Assembly: GCA_050084985.1 (NCBI GenBank)
Contig: JBITNC010000001.1
Span: forward strand, 70,866,001 to 70,930,000
Reading direction: 5' to 3'
Length of the DNA stretch: 64,000 bases
From: Nageia nagi
Lineage: Eukaryota; Pinophyta
A model generated the notes under the pieces. It searched no databases. It was not told the origin of the DNA and worked only from the letters and a program-made list of their open reading frames with translations. The stretch's first letter is position 1; each line of letters begins with the position of its first letter. The position numbers were made by a program, and so were the translations under genes. Shown here one piece after another: positions 47,900 through 59,520 of the stretch.

Positions 47900-48771
47900 A
47901 GGATGTACATTTAATAACCTACATGGAATCCACAACTTGAACCCATTTCTATACATAAGCTATTCCAAAATAATTCTACCACCATAGCTGTAGTGTTGCA
48001 ATCTAAGGTATTTTGCAGGAACCTCATTTATTTTCTTTGATTCAAAAGAAAACCTCTCCTGAATCCATCTATTATTTGTTGTTTACCATCAACAACTTCT
48101 TTGGAAGTTTCTTTTTATTTGATCTCTCCCTTACTCAGTCTTCTAACATTAGGCTTTTTTGAAAAACTCCTTATGATTCTATGATTACCCCTAAGGATTT
48201 AAATTTCATTAGTCAAACATGTTTTTTAGAGGAGTATTCTATCATCTCTTTATAGGAGATACCTATTTCCATTCATCATTCAGTGGTTTCTTTTCCATGA
48301 AGTCTTTCCTATGAATTTTATTTCCTACATTTTCTTCAATGGTGATCAAATATGGGGTAGAATCATTATTATTGTAGTTATCTATTATCAATAGAACTAC
48401 ATAAAATGCACGAACTTCATCAGCTATGATGACCAAAACTAGGGATCCAAAACTCCAATCTGATGCAAGTTCCTTTTCAATGTTGGTCACATCTTTTCTT
48501 GATTTATCATCTTGATTCAAAGCATTCTGATTATCAATACTACTTCAATTATGTGTAGCCTAACTATTATTTGCATCCTCCATCATTGGTTTCCCATGTA
48601 CCTTGTTTTGATTATGCCCATCTTGAAGAAATTTTGGTCTCCATACCTATTGAGTAAGACATGAGTTACTGTTATGCCCAAACTGATTGTATACTAAGCA
48701 TAAGTAGTTATTTCTTTCAAAATGTAGTTCATGAATACACTCACCTAAGTCCAATTTGAGCATGATAGTCA
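47900..48771 (-). pseudogene. LINE ORF1 relic (gag-like, CCHC knuckle), cut by CACTA insertion
   Basis: Minus-strand translation from 48770: MLKLDLGECIHELHFE, then YLCLVYNQFGHNSNSCLTQ, the C-x-x-C-x4-H-x4-C knuckle of plant L1 ORF1 with the second Cys now Tyr. VWRPK and an Asn/Lys-rich linker follow, then an open stretch 48520-48263 (ELASDWSFGSLVLVIIADEV). Further on, GVIIES, GVFQKSLMLED and VRERSNKKKLPKKLLM fit an ORF1 tail. The 5' part of ORF1 is missing because the CACTA terminus at 48772 begins inside it. Confidence 0.6.
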
Positions 48772-48790
48772 CTACTACTAAAAAGGGCAT
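48772..48790 (+). repeat. Left terminal sequence of CACTA transposon
   Basis: CACTACTACTAAAAAGGGC is a classic CACTA (En/Spm) terminus. The three bases before it, AGT, would be one half of the 3-bp target duplication; the other half lies outside the window. It interrupts the LINE ORF1 relic. Confidence 0.75.
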
Positions 48791-49115
48791 TTTCATCCTT
48801 TTTTGCATCCAAAACCAATGTTTTTTGTTTTTGCATTTTCCCATTTTTTCCAACACAAAAAATGATGCAAATAACAAGTCAAAAATTACATCCTTTTTTT
48901 TAACACTTTTTACGTTATTTTTTTTGCATCCATAGAGCCAGTTTCTATGTTTTTTTTTACACCTAAAATGTGTCTAATTTTGCATATTTAAGGGTCAATT
49001 TTTACATCCCAAGGTGTCAAAAATTATGTCATTTTTTGCATCTTATAGGGTCTAAAACTGTGTCAATTTGTGAGTCTAAAAGGGTCATTTTTTACATCAT
49101 TTTTCTCTATTTATG
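48791..49115 (+). repeat. CACTA subterminal repeats (TTTTTTGCATCC-type motifs)
   Basis: Repeated TTTTTGCATC, TTTTTACATC and ATTACATCC words in varying spacing (48807, 48889, 48935, 49000, 49035, 49094 and others) sit within 350 bp of the terminus. Subterminal motifs of this kind are where the TnpA protein binds in En/Spm elements. A further TCCTTTTTTGCATC copy lies at about 52700, next to the telomere-like array. Confidence 0.6.
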
Positions 49116-49596
49116 TTCCCTTTTGTATTGAAAATCACATTGGTTTTGTTTGAAAATTATAAAAAAAATCAATTCATAATATTTATTAATACTTTTTCCA
49201 TTTCCATTAAAATGTTAATCGTATGTAAAAATAATATGCTTGTTTCAACAATCATATGGAAAAATAATACGTAAATTGTATGTTGCAACTATTTCAATGA
49301 GTGATCATATGTTAAAATAATATGCCAATAACATTTTGTAAAACTATGATAAATTATGCTAAAATCTATACACCAAAATATACATTGACAAAACCATGAT
49401 AACATCCACATCAAAATATATCAAAATAACATACATATAGACATTTGAATATGCTAAAATGATATACATCTATACATAAAAATATGTCAAAATGATATAT
49501 AGGTCAGTGTGAATACATCCATGTGATTTCTCAAAAATGATACAATGTTAATACTATCCATATCATGAGTACAAAATGGTAGTACAACTACTAATA

Positions 49597-51460
49597 CTAA
49601 ATATTAACATCATCATTAGATCTAGACTCAGTACCTTCTGACTCACTACCATGAACACCTGATTGATCACCACCTAACTCACTACTTGAGCCACTACTTG
49701 ACCCACTATAATGTCTACACCCTAGTTGTTGTATTGGCTCACTATATGCCCTACTAGGACATGTTGGCTCATCCTCAAATAAATTATCACATCTCACATC
49801 CTAGGTAGATGGTGAATCACCCTCATTTGATGCACTCACATGCGATGCACCCCCTACCCTCTGCAATGTAATACCCATGTGCAAATAATAAGAAAATAAA
49901 TATTAGTGTGCATACAATCATACTTATAGAATATATGCATCACCTATAAGAAATTCATGATATGTTTTTATTAATTAAAATAATTGAAACTACTTATACT
50001 AGCATTCACAATGTCCCTCAAGGCTTGGTAACCATATGTGATACCATATTGGTGTTCATTCTCATTAGGAAATTGATTGAAATCTCTCAACTACAAAAAA
50101 AGTTAATGAGTACTATATTAAAATCCATTTACCTAGCTATATCATTGAAAATCACTGCATGTAGAAAATATACTTACAAATCAAGCTTCCATAATCTTCA
50201 CCGCTCCACTTCTAGCTCGATGCATAATACTGCATCCCAATTTGGCAAGTCTAGACTTTGATGCTTTTTCTTGTGATGTCTCCAAGCCTTATGTTTTCCA
50301 TTTTTCTACCTTGTCTACTTTTTTAAGTAGCATCTTCCAAACCTTATTATGAAATAATTAATTAGTATTATGTCAAAATAATCAATTAATTAGGTTCAAA
50401 TAATAAATGGATATGATAATATTGATCCATACCTTCTTATGGACATCAATTGGTTTTTGTGCTAGATTTCTTTGGTCAGGGGGAAGTTTCATCACTTTTT
50501 ATCTAATATGATATCTAACCCTTTTCAGATTCAAGCCTACCTATTGGATCGCTTTCATCACCCTTCACCAAATTCATGTTTCAAGTTTGTTATTATTCTC
50601 TTTTTTGCTATAAAAATACAAATAATAACAAATTAGTTTTAGTCTCTCGAAATATTAAATTAACAAAAGCAAAACATATATACCAAAAAATGATGCAAAA
50701 AATGAAAACAAAAACATACCAAAATCATCTTGTTTCTTCCATGGTCGATCAAGGGTTTTTGCAAATTCTTCTATTGCAGCATTTTAGAGAGATTTGTAAA
50801 ATAGTTTACTTGAAAAATAGTCAAAATCATATTAGTAAATGATCAATATACTTCTAATAAATATGTAAATTTATTTTTTTCAAATTGAAACTATTACCAT
50901 TTTCATCTTTTAGGACCTCTCCATTCTTCCTCACAAAAATTTGAAGATTTCTAGAGCCTTGAGTCGTCAATAAGGATTATTGATTGACCAACTCTACTAA
51001 AATCATATATTGCATGTAAATTGATTGAAAATATGCTTCAAAATATAAATTAGAATAATTTTATATTACTTCTTAATAAATTAAGTAATTAATTATAAAT
51101 ATTCACTTGAACAAGTGATGTCAGGTCTCTACGATGCTTCTCTAGAATTGTCACCCCTAATACTTGACATCAACTCAGCTTGGCTAAACATTAATTTAGC
51201 ATATGTAACAACCCCTTTTAACTTCTTTGTATGTTCAATAAATTAAAAAAATAAAGTGATTACATTTCCTACTTAATGAAATATATATAGTATAATTTAA
51301 AATTGCATATATGTTACATAATACATATTGATACTTACAAGTATTTTTTTTAATTTTTGCAATGTCATCTTTCTCTTTTTTTGTATCCTTTTCATTTGAT
51401 TTTCTTTTTCCCTTATCTTTATCTTTATCACCCTTCTTTCTATGCCCCATATATGGTAAA
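49597..51460 (-). pseudogene. TnpA/Ptta-like (Transposase_24) gene of the CACTA element
   Basis: Minus-strand multi-exon gene, from about 51450 (MGHRKKGDKDKDKGKRKSNE, lysine-rich) downward. It continues with NAAIEEFAKTLDRPWKKQDD (about 50780-50720), LNLKRVRYHI then KVMKLPPDQRNLAQKPIDVH (50540-50450), WKMLLKKVDKVEKWKT, and EKASKSRLAKLGCSIMHRAR (50265-50200). This order (basic N-terminus, a Y/H-R-x-x-K segment, W-rich segment, then S-x-x-x-RA-K-x-x-H-x-GS-x-x-F-like block) fits the Ptta/En/Spm second transposon protein, which binds subterminal repeats. The tail 49797-49597 is Ser/Glu/Asp-rich. AT-rich introns separate the pieces. Gln-to-stop changes abound. It is transcribed away from TNP2. Confidence 0.5.
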
Positions 51461-52750
51461 TGGTGATCACTAGAAGAAAGTAAACAAAATTAGAGATATA
51501 ACATCAATATTTACTAAATAACATCAAAATACATTACTAATTAATATATAACATCATTTAATTAGTAAATAACATCATAGGCACAAAAATGTGTAGGATG
51601 ATCTAGATAGAAGGCATTTGCAAACAACTACTAGATAATGGGGCAAGGGCCCTAATATATTGACTTTCTTAACTTGGAAATTATGAGGAGCATAATGGTT
51701 CCTTTCGTATATTACATAATTATACAATGGTTATCCTTATCTTTGATAATTTATGTTTTTATTACAAATATAAGGCATTTGCAAACACCTACTATAGAAT
51801 GGTGCAAGGGCCCTAGCTAATAGATATGTTGCTAGAACACAAATTGTATGATGATATTTCTTCAACAAGATAGAGGAATAAAAGCTAAAACTTCATGATA
51901 AAGCCAATGGAAGGGTTGTTGATAATTTTTGGTAATTTTTTAGTTGTTTTTTAGGCTAGAGATTATTAGAGAGCTTATAGGAGTTGATTAGAAAGAGTTT
52001 TAGAGATTATAGAGGTTATATTTTAAATTGAATATCCATTAGAGATAGTAACACTCTAACATATTATGATTGCATATCATTTTGTTAGTAAATATATATT
52101 AATTAAAACTTAAGTTTGAAGTGGATGTTTACCTACATTGTGGTTTTAGTGCTATAAATACTTGTGTCATATTATGTGTGGACATTTTTACTATTGGTTA
52201 TTTATTATTTTATGTCACAAATATCCATCCTCCATGATCATATGACTTACATGGTAGCTTTTTATCTTGAGCATGAGAGGAATTAGTAGTATTAATGGTT
52301 GTGAAAGATGCAATCCATAATAAGTTAGAATCAATTCTTTAAAATCTCTTCGCAATATTTAACCCAATTTAATTTGAATGCTTCATTAAAAATTTAACTA
52401 AACTATTGCAAGTAAGTTCAATCGAATTCTAAATACAAAACCCTATGAGAAAACATGCCAAAAAATAAAAAAAAATAAGTTAGAATTGAGTGAAATCAAG
52501 AATAAATCAAGTTAGAATTGAATGGAATTAGTTAGAAGGGAACTTACTTGGTGCTCTCTCACTAGAAATCAAATTTTGTATCTTTTATCACCAAATAGGT
52601 CAGGGGGAAGTGACTGGGGAAGTGATAGGTAGCCCTACTTTTATTTTTTTATGATTTTTGATGTAATTTAATACAAAAGAGGATGCAAATTTGTGTCCTT
52701 TTTTGCATCTAAATAGAAATAAATAAATAAAATTTTAAGTTAAAATCATT
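51461..52750. other. Intergenic region of the CACTA element
   Basis: No coding block. 52590-52730 carries TTTTGCATC words similar to the left subterminal region. It is probably the shared upstream region between the minus-strand TnpA-like gene and the plus-strand genes. Confidence 0.4.
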
Positions 52751-52754
52751 ATTC

Positions 52755-54030
52755 TTTAGGTTATTGGTTAAGGTTAGAGTTAGGGTTAGGGTTAAGGTTA
52801 GTGTTAAGGTTAGCATTAGCATTAAGTTACTTAGCTATCAAGGTTATGGTTAGTGGGTAGGGTTAGGGTTAAGGTTAATGGTTAGGGTTAGGGTTAGAGT
52901 TAAAGTTAGGGTATGTCATTAGTGGTTAGGGTTAGCATTAGGGTTAGTGGTTAGGTTAGGGTTATCATTAGTGTTAGTGTTAATGGCTTGGCTTATTAGT
53001 GGTTATGGTTACTATTAGGGTTAGCATTAAGGTTAGGTTAGGGTTAGTGTTAAGGTTAGTATTAAGGTTAGCATTAGGATTAATGTTTAGGGTTAGCATT
53101 AATGGTTAGGAGTTAGGGTTAGGGTTAGGGTTAAAGTTAGTATTAAGGTTAGTGATAGCATTAAGGTACTTAATTATGGTTATGGTTAGTGGGTAGGGTT
53201 AGGGTTAAGGTTAGAGTTAAGGTACTTAATTAGTGGTTAGGGTTAGAATTATGGTTAGTGTTTAGGTTAGGGTTAGGGTTAAGTTTAGTGTTAAGGTTAG
53301 CATTAGCATTAGGGTACTTAATACTCAAGGTTAGGGTTAATGGTTAGGGTTAGGCTTAGTGTTTAGGGTTAGCATTAATGGTTAGGGTTAGAGTTAGAGT
53401 TAGGGTACTTAATTAGTGGTTAGGTTTATAATTAGGTTGGTTAGTGTTAGTGTTAATAGTTTTGATTATTAGTGGTTAGGGTTACTATTAGGGTTAGCGT
53501 TAAGGTTAGGTTAGGGTTAGCATTAAGGTTAAAGCTAGTCAGGGTTAATCATTAGGGTTAGCATTAGGATTAGGGTTAAGGTTAGGGTTTGGATTAATGT
53601 TTAGGGTTAAGATTAATGGTTAGGAGTTAGGGTTAAGGTTACTGTTAAGGTTAACATTAGCATTAGGATACTTAATTATGGTTATGGTTTGTGGGTAAGG
53701 TTAGGGTTAGGGTTAATGGTTAGGGTTAAGGTTATAGTTAGGGTATGTAATTAGTGATTAGGGTTAGGGTTATGATTAGTGGTTAGGTTAGGGTTAGCAT
53801 TAAGTTTAGAGTTAGGGTTATTAGTTAGGGTCACTAAGAGTTAGGGTTTGGGTTAGCATTAGCATTAGGGTACTTAGTGCTCAAGGTTAGGGTTAATTAG
53901 CTTAGTGTTTGGGTCAGTTAGAATTAATGGTTAGGAGTTAGGGTTAAGGTTAAGGTTAGTTTCAAGTTTAGCATTAGCATTAAGGTACTTAGTAGTTAGG
54001 GTTATGGTTAATGGGTAGGATTAGGGTTTT
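52755..54030 (+). repeat. Degenerate telomere-like (GGTTAG)n array with higher-order structure
   Basis: About 1.3 kb built from six-base words: GGTTAG, GGTTAA, GTGTTA, GCATTA, with runs of perfect TTAGGGTTAGGG up to three or four units. A longer pattern (GCATTAGCATTAAGGTACTTA, then TTATGGTTAGTGGGTAGGG) recurs with the GTGGGTAGG-type word at 52851, 53187, 53689 and 54009, spaced 336, 502 and 320 bases. The core is the six-base TTAGGG type, not the seven-base TTTAGGG usual in plants. Confidence 0.85.
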
Positions 54031-54345
54031 GTTGATTAATTATAACTCCTAAAAGAACTTTGATTGATGATGTCTCTTCTATTGCATAGAATGTATATGA
54101 TCATTTTATATTTATAGTTGAAAAAAATTATAGATTATTATTATTCTTATATATGATCATTTTATATTTGTAGTTGAAAAAAATTATAAATTATTATTAT
54201 TCTTGTATATTATCATTTTATATTTTACTTAATCTTTAATAATTCTAATTCTAAGATTAAAATATTTATAGATTATTATTATTCATGTACTAATCTCTTT
54301 TTTATTTAAATTGTAAAATAGGTTAATGACTAATTAGCTTATATA

Positions 54346-55915
54346 ATGTCACTAAGGTAGAGGAGGAGTTATGTATCATTAGATTTAGATATTCAAATGC
54401 TACTACCTCAGCATGAGAGAGTTGTTAGGAGGTCAAGGAGTGATGTGTCATATGATTTAGAGGAGTTACTTACACCAATTACTAGGAGGTTCAAGGAGTG
54501 ATGTGTTATCTAATTCAAAGGATTTGTCTGCACCAATTATTATGAGGCTAAGGAGTGATGTATCATTTGATTCAAAGCCTAAGATATTTCCTAAACATCC
54601 CATGAGGTGGAGTGATGTTTCATCAAATGATGACAAGGTAAGATAAATGTTATATTATTAGTAAGATGTAGTTAAAAAGGAAAGATCATCTAAATTATCA
54701 CTTTCATGCATGATATTATTTGAAATATTTAACTTTAGTTTATTGATAATATTATAGGAAAAAAATGTGTAAATGATCAATAATTCATCATCATCATCAG
54801 AAGATGATGATGCCCATGAGGTAATCAATTGATCAATATTTGATTTTATTTTTGTATTTTTATATATTGAATGATATCAAATAAAACTAAATAAAATCAA
54901 TATGTAGATCCAAAAGATGAAGCCAAAATAATGTGTAGGTCCATTCATAGATGAAGTTAGAGAGATACCTAGAAGAATAAGATTTCAAAATTAGCTTCAT
55001 GATCAATTAGTAGAGGATACACATGAGTAGCCATTTGATCTACCAGAGGAGGATATTCATGATTTGGGTTTGATGTGCATGACACCAAAGCTACAACTTA
55101 AATATCAATATACATATGATCATGGGGCATATGATGTATGACCAACTGAATTACCTTTTACAAAGGCTAATGAGATATTTCCTTATAGTGGTCATCGATA
55201 CATGATCAAACCATCTAAAATGCACTCTAGATATGGTTTGTTTATACATAGTATTGTGGTTGTTACTCTAGGTTCTAAGATAGAGCCATTGATTCCATTT
55301 TGTGGGCTAATTTACATAGCAATGGTTTGGAGACTATAAGTGAGATATATGTATAGTATGTCTACATATGGATTATGTGCAAATGCTTCCAATATTACAC
55401 CTCCATAGTAGTTATAATGTTTATACATTGATGGTCAATAAAAAATACAAGGAAACATATCTAGATACATAAATAGTTATTTAGGTGAAGAATGGGCACC
55501 AAATTACAAAATTCACCAATGTACTAATGATAAATAAGACTTCATGGGTAGACAAATGAATAAGTATATAGTTTTTATTCTCATTAAAACTCTTAATGTA
55601 GGTGATGAGCTACTAGCTCACTACAGTTATAAGAGACCTAATCTAGCACATAAGGCATGAACTTTGGAGTTAGGAGATGATAAAAATGTAATAATTTGTC
55701 CAAGGCCAAAGTATGAATGGATATTTCAATTTGTATTTATGGATAATGCATTGTATGTTTGGATGTATCAATTTTTTATATGTAGTATGAATGTATCAAT
55801 TTGTATGGATGTATATTCAAATTGTATGTTTGTAACTAATTGTTTTTATTCTAAATTAATGGTTTGTAAAGACTTATTTTATAAGCAACAAATAATCATC
55901 ATGATCAGTCAATAA
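54346..55915 (+). pseudogene. SET-domain (histone methyltransferase-fold) gene inside CACTA element
   Basis: Three exons, all in phase 0: 54346-54637 (donor AAG|GTAAG), 54758-54820 (acceptor TATAG, donor GAG|GTAAT), and 54908 onward (acceptor TATGTAG). Exon 1 encodes three to four ~20-residue repeats around RRSRSDVSYD; a one-base insertion near 54493 shifts the frame. Exon 2 is Ser/Asp-rich. Exon 3 has a SET domain: HSRYGLFIHSIVVVTLG, PFCGLIY, then GNISRYINSYLGEEWAPNYK (the R-[FY]-I-N-x-S...PN motif) and VGDELLAHYSY (G-[DE]-E-L-x-x-x-Y). In live enzymes these bind S-adenosylmethionine and the target lysine. I see no pre-SET or post-SET cysteine cluster. Stops lie mainly at Gln codons. The gene ends at 55657 or 55913; TNP2 follows 140 bases on, same strand. 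Confidence 0.7.
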
Positions 55916-56039
55916 TGATAATTTTTACATCAACATTACTTCAAATAATGTAAGTAGGAGTGATAAAAAGATACTATGAAAAGCATGGATTTTTAATCAA
56001 TAAGCAAAGTTTATATCTAAGCCAAATCTAACAGCTCCT

Positions 56040-57202
56040 ATTCAAATACATTTGTGGGATTCAAGCATTGATGATGATGAATTAAGAGAGGATAATATTA
56101 TTCATGATGATGATGCTAACAATAATGTTGATGAAGAAAATGGAATTGATGGTTTACTTAAGTCCCTTTATATTCATGTTGATGATGAAGAAAGAGATGG
56201 TGATGAAAGAGATGATGATTTAGAAAGGGATAGCATGTATAGTGCTTCCAAAACTAAATTATATGAAGGAACAAATGCAACTATTTTATCAACTATCCTA
56301 CTTTGAATGAACATAAAGGCCAAATATGGATGGTTAGATACAAGTTTCACTTCTCTGCTAAGGTTTGAATTTTATTTTATTATATGATTTTTCAATTTCT
56401 CGTATTTTAATTTATTTTAATGAAAGTAACTACATAAATTATTTTTAATTTGTATTATACGTTACTAAAAGAAAAGTTAATTCCAAGTGATAATGTCATC
56501 CCAGATTCATGCAAAAAAACACATGGCATTATGAAAGATGTAGGGGTCAAGTATAATTCATACCATGCATGTATTAATGATTGCATATTGTATAGAGGAG
56601 AAGAATATGATACAAATACTAAATGTCCAAAGTGTGAAGAATTAAGATACAGTGAAATAGGGAAAAAAAAACTCCAACTAAGGTTATTCATGTAATGTCA
56701 ATCCTTCCCAGGTTGATACAAATATTCTATTGTAAGTCACTTATAGAGTTAATGGATTGACATGTAAGAAATAGAAGTGAAGAATGTGTGTTGTGTATAA
56801 CTATAGATAGTAAAGCAATGATACATATAGAGGAGAAGTGGTTTGAGAAATTTAAGGATGAACCTAGGAGTGTTATATTGGGTTTAGCAATGGATGGTGT
56901 CAATCCATTTTCAAACTAAACATCCACTCATTCATGTGGGCATATTTTTATAATCAATTATAACATACCTCCATGGTTGTCTATAAGAAAAGAGCATTTG
57001 ATGTTGGTTGTTATAGTTCCTAAATTGAAATAGGTTAAACATATGGATGTATACATTAAACCAATAATTAATGAGTTACATCTCTTATGGAAAGGAAATC
57101 AAATGTATGACATAATTAGACCTATCAATCAGAGGTCATTTAAATGTTATGGCATACTATGTTAGACTATACATGATTATCTAAGGCTTTCTATTTATAT
57201 AG
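56040..57202 (+). pseudogene. TNP2-like CACTA transposase, N-terminal and central exons
   Basis: Transposase_21 (TNP2) of En/Spm-type elements, which cuts element ends. The first exon (to about 56362) is Asp/Glu-rich (DDELREDNIIHDDDANNN), then GLLKSLY and TNATILSTILLLMNIKAKYG followed by W-DTSFTSLL. After a ~98-base intron the next exon reads KEKLIPSDNVIPDS, GVKYNSYHACINDCILYRG (the YHACINDCIL signature), TKCPKCEELRY, then, in a shifted frame, a VILGLAMDGVNPFSN block and YNIPPWLS and DVYIKPIINEL. It ends TIHDY with a donor at 57203. The intron 57203-57283 leads to an exon at 57284 that is split after 12 bases by a copia element. Decayed but unmistakable. Confidence 0.85.
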
Positions 57203-57283
57203 GTATATGTATATATATACATGTCTATATTTGATTTTTTATAATCATATGAATTATATGCATTCTCTAAATAAACTTATTAG

Positions 57284-57295
57284 AGGTATTCATAC
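57284..57295 (+). pseudogene. First 12 bases of TNP2 exon split by copia insertion
   Basis: After the acceptor ACTTATTAG, the bases AGGTATTCATAC encode R-G-I-H-T in frame with the continuation at 63095 (K-G-Y-H-A-C-P), giving the STKGYxACP-type TNP2 motif. The last five bases, CATAC, are the left target duplication. Confidence 0.7.
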
Positions 57296-57574
57296 TGTTA
57301 GAATATTAAGTTCACTAGGGTTAATTAATTTTTCCTTAGTTTTTACTATTCTAGCTGGGCTATTACGAATAACCACATATTTGTCTACTTGTGCATTTTG
57401 CTCCCGCATGGTTGACATGTATTGTAAATTAGTTTGTGATTTGCCCTATTTATTCTAGGATTAATTCTCATTTTTGTATGAATCAATCTGAGGATTTTAG
57501 CTTCTCTTTCTATTTGTGGTGTCTTGCATCTCCTTATTTTCTAGGTTGAATTGATCTCCCTACAATTCTTCACA
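57296..57574 (+). repeat. 5' LTR of copia element
   Basis: TGTTAGAATATTAAGTTCAC...CCCTACAATTCTTCACA. Short LTR with TG..CA termini, matching 62810-63089. Confidence 0.92.
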
Positions 57575-57592
57575 TGGTACCAAAGCTGGTTG
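57575..57592 (+). other. Primer-binding site (initiator-Met tRNA type)
   Basis: TGGTACCAAAGCTGGTTG directly follows the LTR and matches the TGGTATCAGAGC plant copia primer site with two mismatches, both transitions. Confidence 0.85.
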
Positions 57593-58649
57593 GATTTTTG
57601 CAAGCATTTAGACTCTTTGTGAGGCTTTCTTAGATTGATTCTCTTGAGGGATCTAGGTGCATCATTTTGTATTTTATGGGTGGCTTGTCCTAGCCTCCCT
57701 CCTGCTCATGGCATGCCCAGTGTAGCCTCCCAGGTGCTTCCCAACCATTAGAAAATGCTCTCATGTAGCTCCTCTACACAAGTGATCTCTACCTTGATTG
57801 CATCAGGAAGCTTGCAGATAATTGTACAGGTCTCCAAGGATTCCTTGTATTCAATGTAGTCGATGGAGGTACTGGATCTAGCCTGGGCTTTCTCCTCCTC
57901 GAGCATCTCTCCATGGACTATGGTAAGAAGTTCAAGCTCAATTTTATAGTATACCCATCACCATAGGTCTCAACATCTATATTTGAGCCCTATAATAGTG
58001 TTCTCTCCATGCACTCACTCCTAGAGCACATAAATGTGGTTATTTTGCTTAACAATAAAGCCCCCAACTTGTGCCATGCCTGGCCTCTGACCTACATGGT
58101 TTTGGCTACTCCTCACGATTCTCTTGGTCTCTACACTCCCATGGCTTGCTCACTGTAGATCTAGTTGGACTCTGCATGTTTGTAGCCCCTTGGAAACCCA
58201 CTCTCTTCTCCTCAGCTCGCATGGTCCTCCTCCTTGTGCTTGGCTCCTCACCTTCCATTCTCGTTGGGCTCTGCAGGTTGATTTATTTTTCTGGTCACTT
58301 CCCTATAGTTTTAAAAAAATTAAAAAAATAGTTTATTTTCTATTTTTTTTTAAATTAGAAAAATAAATTTTAATTTTTCTATAGTTTTAAAGGGCCATTT
58401 AACTGATTTGGAAGGCAAACACATTTAATTCCATAACTTGAGCAAACGGAACCTGATTGAGGTGCCATTTTTTACATTGTAAAGCTGGAGATAAGATCTT
58501 CCAAACTAGTAACATTGTAAGCCTTGATGGCAAGTTTCTTGGGGGGGTCATTTGAAAGTGAATAAAATTTGGATGGGGTCTTCTTATGTTGGGTGCTGAT
58601 TTTTGCACCTCTTATCGCTTGGTTTCTTGGTTCCTTGTTGGTTTTTGAG
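57593..58649 (+). other. Leader between primer site and gag of the copia element
   Basis: About 1 kb, Pyr-rich and GC-richer than the rest of the window (CTCCCTCCTGCTCATGGC, GTAGCCTCCCAGGTGC). Some frames are open (58071-58366), but without recognisable domains. A leader this long is large for an element with such short LTRs and may include the packaging signal. Confidence 0.5.
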
Positions 58650-59520
58650 ATGGAGCATTCTTCATTTAAAATTGAACCTCTTACACCTCATAACTATCAC
58701 ATTTGGAAGCCATGGATGTTGACAATATTGGCACAAAGAGGATTAAACACACTCATTAAGGAACAAAAGTTCACATTCAAATCTGATTATGAAACTTGGT
58801 CATTTACAAAGGAAACTGGTGAAGCATTTGGGTTGATTAAAGCAAATGTTAGCAAGAGTTTGTGGTTTCATATTGATAATATTACCACACCACATGATGC
58901 ATGGGATAAATTGGAATCCTTTTTTGGTAAAGTTGACACTATGAGGGCTATGCAAATTCATGCTCAACTTACTGCATTGTCTCCTGATGATTTTCCCACC
59001 ATGGTCGATTATCACACTAAATTCAAAGAATTGTACATACAATTGATGGGTGCTGGTAAAAAGAAGAAAGAGGATGAATGCATCTATTTGATTTTATCAA
59101 ATTTGAAGGGTCCATTTCATGTATTTGCTTCTACATTCCTCTCTAAAAAGATGCTATGGGTGATAAATTCACAATGCCTAAGTTGGAAGAGTTTTGTGAG
59201 CATATTACAAGGGAAGAGTCTAAACTTTCAACTCTTGAGACATCTTCATCTTCATCTAAAGCATTGACTGCATCTAAAGGTAAGGGTAAGCCCAAGCCTA
59301 AGCCTAAAACTTCTACTTCTCAGCCAACTCCTAAAGCTCCTAATTCTAAATCCACTCCAGACAAAGAGAAGCCTAATTGTTCCTATTGTGGGAAGCTTGG
59401 TCATGTAATTGAAAAGTGTTATAAAAGGATGAAAGATGATAAAAGGAAGCAAAAATCTGAATCTTCTCATGTATCAGGCAAGGCTTTGAATGTTCATAGG
59501 AAAGGACATTCAATTTTAGA
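58650..59520 (+). pseudogene. Copia gag (capsid and zinc knuckle), one frameshift
   Basis: Starts at ATG 58650 (MEHSSFKIEPLTPHNYHIW). The capsid (UBN2/Retrotran_gag_2 type) includes SLWFHIDNITTPHDAWDKLE, MQIHAQLTALSPDD and LSNLKGPFHVFAS. A one-base loss near 59150 moves the frame: before it GPFHVFASTF, after it GDKFTMPKLEEFCEHITREE. Next come a Ser/Lys/Pro-rich linker and the knuckle CSYCGKLGHVIEKCY (C-x2-C-x4-H-x4-C, intact, about 59374-59418). The start is chosen because the preceding in-frame ATG (58569) gives residues without gag similarity. Otherwise free of stops, unlike pol. Confidence 0.88.

Noticed and set aside
52755-54030. Chromosome end or telomere fusion point
   Set aside because: The repeats are all in one orientation, strongly diverged, with a higher-order cassette, and are flanked on both sides by CACTA coding sequence; a head-to-head junction is absent.
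55664-56306. Acidic frame near 56052 as an independent regulatory protein
   Set aside because: It runs in frame into the conserved ATILSTILLLMNIKAKYGW block and is the N-terminal part of TNP2.
58071-58366. Open frames in the GC-rich stretch after the copia 5' LTR as host genes
   Set aside because: They lie in the leader between primer site and gag, overlap each other in two frames, and show no domain.
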